From the NCBI GenBank assembly GCA_034440615.1, contig JAOTOM010002283.1, positions 33,134 to 97,133 of the forward strand: a stretch of 64,000 bases of DNA, written 5' to 3'. Both the position numbers and the translations under genes were made by a program. The first letter of the stretch is position 1, and each line of letters begins with the position of its first letter. Below the pieces are notes generated by a model. That model was not told the DNA's origin. It did no database searches and worked only from the letters and a program-made list of their open reading frames with translations. Below, in pieces: positions 55,221 to 64,000 of the stretch. The stretch comes from Ashinkailepas kermadecensis (Eukaryota; Arthropoda; Thecostraca; Neolepadidae).

Positions 55221-55499
55221 AGTGTGGTATGCGATGCGTTCTCAATGTAAGTGTATGCGGGTGTGTGGGGGAGGAAAGGGTTAGCTTTTTTCTAGAGCGC
55301 GACAGAAGTCCTCAGATAAGGGTAATGCCCCGTGATGAGATGGCTTAGTTGGGTGCCGGTGCGATGAACCCACCTGGAAGTGTCGGAGACCGCTCAGCAT
55401 CGGCAGCTGCTGGAGCATGAGAAGGAAGCAGACGACGGAGATCAGCACCAACGCCATCTGGTGTCGCGGCAGCAGCGCTGCCCAGAAACCTGCGAATGG

Positions 55500-55775
55500 G
55501 AGCCGGGTCAGAGTCGGGTCAGAGCCGGGTCAGAGCCGGGTCAGCGTCAGGTTAGAGTCGAGACAGAGTCGGATCAGGTGCCAGATCAGGGCCGAGTTAG
55601 AGCTGGATCAGAACCGGGTGAGAGCTGGGCAAGAGCCAATTCAGAGCCGAGTCGGAGCCGAGTCGGAGCTGGATCAGCTGGGTTAGAGCTCGGTTAGAGT
55701 CGGGGCAGAGCCGGGTCAGAGTCGGGTCAGAGCGGGGCAAGAGCGGGTCGGAGCCGGGTCGGAACCGGATTCAGA
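55500..55775. repeat. Degenerate GAGCCGGGTCA repeat
   Basis: 10-12 bp units varying between GAGTCGGGTCA, GAGCCGGGTCA and GAGCTGGATCA, immediately before the 25-bp minisatellite. Confidence 0.88.
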
Positions 55776-55847
55776 CACACCACCATCCTGCTGCCTGAGC
55801 GGCTACAACGTGCACAGATGCGACCGGACGCCAGGACGACAGCAGAG

Positions 55848-56755
55848 TGGCAGTGGCGTGGCCAGTGGTCAATGGCATTGGCGTGGCCAGTGGTCAATGG
55901 CAGTGGCGTGGTCAGTGGTCAGTGGCAGTGGCGTGGCCAGTGGTCAATGGCAGTGGCGTGGTCAGTGGTCAGTGGCAGTGGCGTGGCCAGTGGTCAATGG
56001 CAGTGGCGTGGCCAGTGGTCAATGGCAGTGGCGTGGCCAGTGGTCAGTGGCAGTGTCGTGGTCAGTGGTCAGTGGCAGTGGCGTGGTCAGTGGTCAATGG
56101 CAGTGGCGTGGTCAGTGGTCAGTGGCAGTGGCGTGACCAGTGGTCAGTGGCAGTGGCGTGGCCAGTGGTCAATGGCAGTGGCTTGGCCAGTGGTCAATGG
56201 CAGAGTGGCAGTGGCGTGGCCAGTGGTCAATGGCAGTGGCGTGGTCAGTGGTCAGTGGCAGTGGCGTGGCCAGTGGTCAATGGCAGTGGCGTGGCCAGTG
56301 GTCAATGGCAGTGGCGTGGCCAGTGGTCAATGGCAGTGGCGTGGTCAGTGGTCAGTGGCAGTGGCGTGGCCAGTGGTCAATGGCAGTGGCGTGGCCAGTG
56401 GTCAATGGCAGTGGCGTGGCCAGTGGTCAATGGCAGTGGCGTGGTCAGTGGCCAGTGGCAGTGGCGTGGCCAGTGGTCAATGGCAGTGGCGTGGCCAGCG
56501 GTCAATGGCAGATTGGCAGTGGCGTGGCCAGTGGTCAATGGCAGTGGCGTGGCCAATGGTCAGTGGCGTGGCCAGTGGTCAATGGCGTGGCCAGTGGTCA
56601 ATGGCAGTGGCGTGGCCAGTGGTCAATGGCAGTGGCGTGGCCAGTGGTCAATGGCAGTGCCGTGGTCAGTGGTCAGGGGCAGTGGCGTGGCCAGTGGTCA
56701 ATGGCAGTGGCGTGGCCAGCGATCAATGGCAGAGTGGCAGTGGCGTGGCCACGTA
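55848..56755. repeat. 25-bp minisatellite, about 36 units
   Basis: Unit GCCAGTGGTCAATGGCAGTG plus GCGTG, with GTCAGTGGTCAGTGG as the alternate form. A period of 25 rotates the reading frame, so 250-340 codon frames exist in all three plus frames; none has independent support. Confidence 0.96.
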
Positions 56756-56899
56756 CACCAAAGATCGGATCAACGTGGACGCCATCCATGGAGTGGCAGT
56801 ACTATTTGAGCCAGAGATACCTGCCAAAGCTCACTGAACACTCCGCCGTGCAATTTCTGGCCAGACTGACTGCTGGTTCTCCAGTCCTTTATTTTTAAT

Positions 56900-58880
56900 T
56901 TTTCGTGGGGTGACACCTGACGCTCTTTTCGTATTTCGTTTCCCAGTGTGGTGATACCCGTCGCCCCATCTGGTTTTTCATCGACGTACTTTTGTTCCCT
57001 GTTTTCTGTGCGTCCTTCGTGTTTATTGAAATTTCGTTAGGTAGGTTTTTTCCCCGCGATGGGGAAGAACGAAAGGCGGACACCGACCCCAGCTCGCCAC
57101 CGGTCTCGTCTCCGAGACGGAATTTCCACCACTAGCTACGCCTGACGACCATCGCGCGACCCCGGACTTTGCACATGTTGTCCCATCTCTCGATACAACC
57201 GTTGATGACCCGCGCCGGACAATTCCTTTGGATGACGCCATGGAAGCCCTTTGTGCCTCACCGACTCATGCTCGTCCCAAGACCACGACCTCGCCTCACG
57301 ATCCGGACCAGACCATAACCCCCACACCGCTAACCCATGTCCGAACCAGACCACTCCCTCCCAGCCTGAACTCATCGAACCCTACCTCGACAGTGCTGGT
57401 TCTTCCATAGTTGTCAAGCCTGTCCAGGAATCCGTTTCCTTCCGCCGTATTAACCTTTTCTGGCCGACCAAGCAACTCCTCGCCATCTGCTCCTTAACCA
57501 ATCCTGACATCGAAACCCCTGACAACGGAACCCTCGTCATTAAAACCCAAACCCGAGCCCAGACCAATGCCCTCCTCCGTACCACCACATTTTGTGATAA
57601 ATCCATCACAATTGCCCTACATTCCAACCGCAACACCACCAAGGGCACCATCTTCGCGCCGGAGCTCCGCTTCATGTCTGAAGCAGATATCCAGACGGAG
57701 CTCAGTCCTGAGGGGGAGACCCACGTCCACCGCATCACTTCCTTTAAAGACAGCCAGAAACGAGATACAAGCCTCCTTGTCCTTACCTTCAACTCTACCA
57801 CTCTTCCCAAGACCCTCCTCGCCGCCTACATCCGATACCAAGTCCGTGTCTTTATTCCTAATCCTCTCCGCTGTTTTAATTGCCAGCGCTTCGGCCATGG
57901 CGGTAAAACATGTCACCAACCAGCCCGCTTCCCCAAGTGCGGTGAACCACCCCATCCTGATTCCACCTGCTCAAAGCCTGCTCACTGCCTCAACTGCAAC
58001 ACATCCGACCACCTCACCACTTCCAATCTCTGCCCTGTCTGGCGACGGGGAAAAGAGGTTTGCGGCGTCAAGGCCATGGCCGGAGTCTCCTACCGCAGGC
58101 CCGGCGGACCGTCGAGGCCACCTTCCCAACCACCAAAACTTACGTCCAGGCAGCCACCACTGCTCCACCCACACCTCCCGTCAAAACAAATTCCACCTCC
58201 ATACAAACAGAACTTATACCAGGCCTGGCACCACTCACCAAGCTAGAACAAATCACCATCACGACACAAACAACTCCGGTTCCCAATAGACAGACCACTC
58301 CAGGGATGAGTGACAGGCCCCGATGTCATTCGGCTGCGGGAGGAAATTCACGTTCCCCGTCAGCGGGTCGCCGATCGAGCCCTGCGCGTCCAGCGCCGGC
58401 CGGCGCCCACGTGACACGACCGACTTCAAACCGGCGGGCATCCCCGCGGCAGTGGCCGGCCGCCGTGACCTTGCCAAGGTCACCGGTCGGCCGGACGGCT
58501 CGGGCGGATCCACCGCCGCCATCCGCACCCAACCCACATGACCGCCAGAACTGCACTCCTGGCTCCGACATGCACCGAAATGTGCAGACAAACATTAAAA
58601 CTTTTCTTCCCGATGTCTACACTTTTACAATGGAATTGCCGCAGCTTGATCTCCAAATGGGCCGAAATGAAAGCTTTCTTTCGGTATTCTCGCACCTATT
58701 CACATAGCACTCCAAGAAACATGGTTTTTGCCCAATGATACATACAACTTCAATGTTTTCTATTACACCCTGTATCGCCACGACGAGGTCCGTGGATCAC
58801 ATCGCAGTGGCGGTACAGCACTTTACATCAACCATGATTTTACACATACACAAATTACACTTAATTCACCTTTACCAGGC
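56900..58880 (+). mobile_element. 5' part of an I/Jockey-type LINE: ORF1 and start of ORF2
   Basis: After an untranslated leader, ATG 57,060 opens MGKNERRTPTPARHRSRLRD but is soon broken. The main ORF1 frame runs 57,251-58,246. It holds FRRINLFWPTKQLLAIC and a gag-like region with a CCHC knuckle (CFNCQRFGHGGKTC, C-x2-C-x4-H-x4-C). A second knuckle appears damaged (FPKCGEPPHPDSTC lacks its first Cys), and CLNCNTSDH...C follows. Near 58,625 the endonuclease start of ORF2 appears (LLQWNCRSLISKWAEMKAFF, then LQETWF and SGGTALYINHDF in shifted frames). The element stops abruptly at ~58,880 where the CR1-like LINE begins. The zinc-knuckle ORF1 points to the Jockey/I group. Confidence 0.85.
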
Positions 58881-61800
58881 TATTATGGCTATTATGGCTC
58901 ATCTGACCTCTATCAGAGGGATGGCCTGCACCTCTCCGAGAAGGGGGTGCAAGTGTCAGGCAAAGTATATGAACATGTCCTTCAGGGAAACTAGATAATG
59001 GGGTGGGGAGGGAAGAATTGGCATTTCCATCTAAGGGATATGCCAATAGTGACAGCATAGGCAATAGAACCTCACAGTCAGCAAATAGGGGTAGCAGTAG
59101 ATCAAGGGGGCAGAGTGGTAGCTCATCCAGAGATGATAGAGCTACTCAACATGAAAAAGCCAAAGAGGGTCATGGAACTTTTGTTAAGTGTATGATGCTT
59201 AACACGCGCCCTGGAGGGCCTCTGAGAATTACGCGCACTGGAGGGGGGGGCGGATTCCGCCCCCCTAAGATCTCGGCTCCTAGTAAAGCTGGAGGAACGA
59301 AATTCGCAGGGTGGATGTGCACGGTAGTGAACTCTATTGTGTGCAATGTTCGTGACCTTAGGTCAATATATTCAAGGTCAAATGAGGTCAGATTGGCAAA
59401 ATTTTCCGGTTTTGCGTGGCTTGGCTTGTCATCGTTATGGATCACTGTGATTGTGTTGAAATGCTCAAAAATGGGCATCAATGATGTTTTGGACATTACT
59501 AATGATGCAATGAAGATGCTAGACCCAACATATGACCTCAGGTCACCTATATAGCACCACTTTATCAGGTCAGTTGCCTGTTCCAGTTACCGGAACCGGC
59601 CGCCCGCCCGACTGCTCCGTCGGGCAGCTCGGAGCAATCGGCTTCGTGAAGAAGGAAGTGCAGTACATGAATAAAGTATGGAAACGCAATGACAAACAGT
59701 ACAAATGACAACCAGCAGTGCATTTATGGCAACATTCCAGTTGATCAAGTTTGGTTCCATTAACCTGCCATGAACTTGACCTGACTTGACCTTGGTGACC
59801 TAACATGACCTTGAAACTATACAGCATATCAATATGCATCAAACAAGTAGCTAGTGTTGCCTACAACACTTCCCTTTTGTCAGTATACTGGAAGCGCATC
59901 AGCGCCGAATTTTGTGGTCTGGCGCAATAACATTTTTTGAATTTAGCGGCCCCGAACTCGAAAAATATTCGGCCGATTTCCATTTTTCGTGCTTTAAACG
60001 ACGCGTCGTTCATTTCTAAGCAGGTACACCGAAAATCACGTATATCAACCGGTAAAATTTGCAGTTATTTGCGAAAAACCGGAGGGGTGGGCGGATTTCG
60101 CCCCCCCCCCTCCAGTGCGCGTGTTAATGCTCGGAGCATTCAATCCAAATTTGATGAGTTCAAGAGTGATGTTGCTGAGGAGAAACCAGATTTTGTTTGC
60201 ATTACTGAGGCATGGGTCAGTGAGGGATATTTTGGGGATAACTTGCAGGACTATGAGATCCAGGGATACAATATGTTTTCATGCAATAGGGGTCCAGCAG
60301 TGAAAGGGGGTGGTGTAATGCTCTTTGTGAATAGCTTATACAGTTCTCAAAAAGTAGCAGATGGGGTAAAAAATGTGTCTGGGGAGTCCATTTGGCTTCA
60401 TGTTGCTGTGGGAAAAGGCAACAGCAATAAACTGAGGATAGGACCTTTGTATCGAGCAGGAACCTTGCCATATTCTCAGCAACTGGAGCTCGATAAGTTG
60501 ATTTGTGAGGAAATCAGTAGAAACTTTAAGAGGAAATGCCTTATTCTTGGTGACTTTAATATAAAAGGATATGAAAATGTTGGTGCTGGCTCCCCATCAT
60601 GCAAACTGTTTAGGAAATGCCTTGAAGAGGACTTGTTCTTACAACCGTTTGTAACGGAACCAACCAGACAGGGCTCATTCTTGGACCTTGTCTTCTCAGA
60701 TTTAAGTGATTTAGTTCAAGACTTGACTGTAGGAGAAACTCTGGGAAGAAGTGACCATAACATAGTGAAATTCAAGGCACAGGTAGCAGGGACAATTAAG
60801 GATAATTTGGCAAATATTCCAAATTTTAACAGCGCAGACTTTGATTGCATGAGAGAGGCTTTAAGTGCCATAAAATGGGAAGAATAATTCTTTTATTTAA
60901 ATGCCTGTGAAATGTGGGAAAAGTTCAAATCTTACTTGAGGGAAATTCAGATTAGACATGTCCCCCAAAAACAAAGGCGCAAAAGAAGGGTAGGAAAGCC
61001 AGCATGGCTTACACCAGATGTGATGACAGCAATTAAGGCTAAGAAAGATGCATTTAGAGTATTTAAGGAAGCTTCAAATATCGTAAATCTAAGGTCGTAT
61101 AAAAAATCTAGAGATGCTGTGAAGCAGAAAATCAAAGCAGCAAAGCGAGCAAAATAATTGGATTTGGCTAGGAACTGTAATGGGGACAGTAAATTTTTTT
61201 TCGTTTCTACAAGCTAAGTAAAGTTTCAAGCGCAATTGGTCCACTGGAAGTAAATGGGACTATATTGAGTGAGGATGGTGATATGGTTGAGGAGCGGAGC
61301 AAGCAGTTTAAATCAGTGTTTACAGTGGATGATGTGACTAATCTGCCAACCGTGAACCACAGTTCAGTGACAGGTGATCAGATACACGATGTTGATTTCA
61401 TTGATAGTGATATTGTTTTCAATTATATCAGAAAAATAAAGCCAAACAAGGCAGCAGGACCTGATCGAATTTATGCTAGGGTATTGCGGGAAGCTGAAAA
61501 GGAAGTGGCAATTCCACTTAGTATAATATTTTGTAGATCAGTTTCACAAAATGAAATTCCAACAGATTGGAAATGGGCAAACGTAGTTCCTATTTTCAAG
61601 AAAGGAGAAAGAGAGAAAGTTGAAAATTATAGCCCAGTAAGCCTCACATCCCTAGTCTGCAAGGTACTCGAATCAATTATCAAGGATAGAATAGTTAGTT
61701 TTCTGGAAGGAAACAGAATAATTCAAGATACTCAACATGGGTTTAGAAAAGGGCGATCGTGTCTCACAAATCTCTTGGACTTTTTAAAAGAATTTTGCCA

Positions 61801-62748
61801 CAGAACAATTTGATCAGGGAAATCAGGTTGATGTAGCATATCTAGACTTTAGTAAGGCGTTTGACAAGGTACCCCATAAACGGTTAATGATGCAGCTTTA
61901 GGTCGATGGTATTGCAGGTAGCATCCTAAAATGGATAGAGTTGTGGATTTCAGATAGACAGCAGAGAGTGATGCTAAATGGTACAAAGTCATCATGGCAA
62001 AATGTTCTTAGTGGAGTCCCCCAGGGGTCGGTACTGGGGCCACTATTGTTCATTATATATGTGAATAGCATTGGATGTGGCCTAAGCAGTAAGGTTTTGA
62101 AAATTGCGGATGGTTTGAAGATCTTTAGGGCAATAACAGGGCACAATGAGCAGGTTTTGCTGCAGAAAGACTTAGACGAGCTAGTGAAGTGGTCCGAAAA
62201 ATGGCAAATGAAGTTTAATTTTGATAAGTGCAAAGTCATGCGTGTAGGTAGGCAGCATATGAAGGCGCCATACTTGATGGGTGGCCAAGTACCATCTGTG
62301 ACTCAGCAGGAGAAGGACTTGGGTGTTATTTTGAATACAAAATTGGGGGCATCAGAACAGACCAAAGAAGCCAGGAAGAAGGCACTAAGAATGCTTGGGA
62401 CAATACAGAGGAATATGTCATACACAAGTGAGGAGGTCATCAGGAAGCTTTACTGTGCATATGTCAGGCCACATTTGGAATACTGTGTCCAAGCTTGGTC
62501 CCCTAGTTATGAGAAAGATTGTTGGCTTTTAGAGAGAGTACAAAAGAGGGCAACAAAAATGGTTAATGGTATAGGCAACCTGGCATATGAGGAAAGATTG
62601 AAGAAATTGAATATGTCTTCACTTAGGCTGAGAGGAGATCTCATCGAGGTTTTTAAATTTGTTCATGGTCAGGAACAGGGATATCTCAGGGAAATGTTTG
62701 AATTTAACAGAAATGATGCAATTAGAGGTCATCAATTCAAAACTAAAG
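58881..62748 (+). mobile_element. CR1-like LINE, nearly full ORF2, defective
   Basis: It begins inside ORF1 with DLYQRDGLHLSEKG, the C-terminal Asp-x-x-His block of the SGNH-esterase-like ORF1 of CR1-type LINEs (stop 58,994). ORF2 follows: NARSIQSKFDEF, CITEAWVSEGYF, LILGDFNIKGYE, FLDLVFSDLSDLV and GRSDHNIVKF form the APE endonuclease (60,124-60,890). The RT then runs from FKSVFTVDDV through NKAAGPDRI, VPIFKKGE, FRKGRSCLTNLLDF, LDFSKAFDKVPH, GVPQGSVLGPLLF to the C-terminal RGHQFK. Breaks include a stop at 60,887, a stop at 61,155, one T too few in the run near 61,195, frameshifts near 61,810-61,900, and FADDL-type catalytic residues read as IADGLK. A family B TTAA element splits the start of ORF2. 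The 3' end is lost at an inversion junction. Confidence 0.93.
59199..60127. mobile_element. TTAA-flanked non-autonomous element, family B copy 2, inside the LINE
   Basis: TTAA at 59,199-59,202 and 60,124-60,127; the 921-bp element has the same ends as 25,723-26,642 and is nearly identical to it. Removing it and one TTAA restores continuous LINE coding (…KCMML joined to NARSIQ…), which proves the target duplication. It contains TGACCTTAGGTCA (59,353), TCAAGGTCA (59,372) and TGACCTCAGGTCA (59,533). Confidence 0.95.
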
Positions 62749-64000
62749 TCTAGATATGCTACATCAACCTGATTTCCCTGATCAAATTGTTCTGTAGCAA
62801 AATTCTTTTAAAAAGTCCAAGAGATTTGTGAGACATGATCGCCCTTTTCTAAACCCATGTTGAGTATCTTGAATCATTCTGTTTCCTTCCAGAAAACTAA
62901 CTATTCTATCCTTAATAATTGATTCGAGTACTTTGCAGACTAGGGATGTGAGGCTTACTGGGCTATAATTTTCAACTTTCTCTCTTTCTCCTTTCTTGAA
63001 AATAGGAACTACATTTGCCCATTTCCAATCTGTTGGAATTTCATTTTGTGAAACTGATCTACAAAATATTATACTAAGTGGACTTGCCACTTCCTTTTCA
63101 GCTTCCCGCAATACCCTAGCATCAATTCGATCAGGTCCTGCTGCCTTGTTTGGCTTTATTTTTCTGATATAATTGAAAACAATATCACTATCAATGAAAT
63201 CAACATCGTGTATCTGATCACCTGTCACTGAACTGTGGTTCACGGTTGGCAGATTAGTCACATCATCCACTGTAAACACTGATTTAAACTGCTTGCTCCG
63301 CTCCTCAACCATATCACCATCCTCACTCAATATAGTCCCATTTACTTCCAGTGGACCAATTGCGCTTGAAACTTTACTTAGCTTGTAGAAACGAAAAAAA
63401 ATTTACTGTCCCCATTACAGTTCCTAGCCAAATCCAATTCTTTTGCTCGCTTTGCTGCTTTGATTTTCTGCTTCACAGCATCTCTAGATTTTTTATACGA
63501 CCTTAGATTTACGATATTTGAAGCTTCCTTAAATACTCTAAATGCATCTTTCTTAGCCTTAATTGCTGTCATCACATCTGGTGTAAGCCATGCTGGCTTT
63601 CCTACCCTTCTTTTGCGCCTTTGCTTTTGGGGGACATGTCTAATCTGAATTTCCCTCAAGTAAGATTTGAACTTTTCCCACATTTCACAGGCATTTAAAT
63701 AAAACAATTATTATTCCCATTTGATGGCACTTAAAGCCTCTCTCATGCAATCAAAGTCTGCCCTGTTAAAATTTGGAATATTTGCCAAATTACCCTTAAT
63801 TGTCCCTGCTACCTGTGCCTTGAATTTCACTATGTTATGGTCACTTCTTCCCAGAGTTTCTCCTACAGTCAAGTCTTGAACTAAATCACTTAAATCTGAG
63901 AAGACCAGGTCCAAGAATGAGCCCTGTCTGGTTGGTTCCGTTACAAACGGTTGTAAGAACAAGTCCTCTTCAAGGCATTTCCTAAACAGTTTGCATGATG
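62742..64000 (-). mobile_element. Inverted partial copy of the same CR1-like LINE
   Basis: The reverse complement reproduces the LINE from about 60,597 to 61,845: endonuclease end, linker and first RT blocks (182-codon frame 62,782-63,330; 109-codon frame 63,378-63,707). It is very similar but not identical: DRIDAR versus DRIYAR, EVASPL versus EVAIPL, GNRMIQ versus GNRIIQ, CYRTI versus CHRTI, and AKRAKELD where the forward copy has a stop. Both share the same short T-run frameshift. The copy runs off the window. Confidence 0.95.

Noticed and set aside
55810..56898. Three overlapping 250-340 codon Trp/Gly/Ser-rich proteins
   Set aside because: The 25-bp period rotates the frame and the unit has no stop, so all frames are open. 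No domain, start context or splice support.

Overview
This window reads as nuclear DNA from an animal, most likely an arthropod. The reasons are spliceosomal genes with GT/AG introns, a TATA box spaced about 32 bp from a TCAGT initiator, long runs of the arthropod-type telomere motif (TTAGG/CCTAA), a glycine/tyrosine-rich secreted protein of the cuticle or defence type, and CR1-like and I/Jockey-like LINEs. I cannot fix the order; a chelicerate or crustacean would fit. There are no bacterial operons and no CRISPR array.

Layout. Positions 1-25,100 are dominated by tandem repeats: at least fifteen unrelated minisatellite or microsatellite families lie between LINE relics, a decayed PIF/Harbinger transposase and a TTAA-flanked element. 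Two arrays grew out of coding sequence. One (9,041-9,626) repeats Tyr-Val-Gln codons directly in front of the YADD box of a reverse transcriptase relic. The other (18,399-18,952) repeats the 3' end of an exon of a secreted gene. That gene can be assembled from four phase-compatible exons (14,083-18,402): promoter, a 3-codon first exon, a signal-peptide exon, a large Gly/Tyr-rich exon and a short last exon. Intron 1 is almost wholly minisatellite.

From 25,100 to 41,900 the DNA is mobile and satellite-like. It holds two families of roughly 1 kb TTAA-flanked elements, a ~0.5-0.6 kb repeat unit studded with CCTAA motifs, a true interstitial (CCTAA)n/(CCTGA)n tract, and a 6.7 kb hAT-like interval with matching 8-bp target duplications (33,113-39,827). 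From 41,995 to 54,100 lies the main conventional coding block. An inverted repeat carries two copies of one apparent first exon. It is followed by an uninterrupted 792-codon C2H2/transposase-like reading frame and then a chain of small exons of a second plus-strand gene of unknown function.

From 55,400 to the end there are GC-rich minisatellites, a 5' fragment of an I/Jockey-type LINE, and a nearly complete CR1-like LINE. The CR1-like LINE is split by a TTAA element and followed by a closely similar but non-identical inverted copy of part of itself.

The genes do not form a pathway. What links the regions is repeat biology: elements nested in elements at recognisable target sites, and minisatellites seeded from coding and splice-site sequence. 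All identifications come from reading motifs by eye; no database search was possible.
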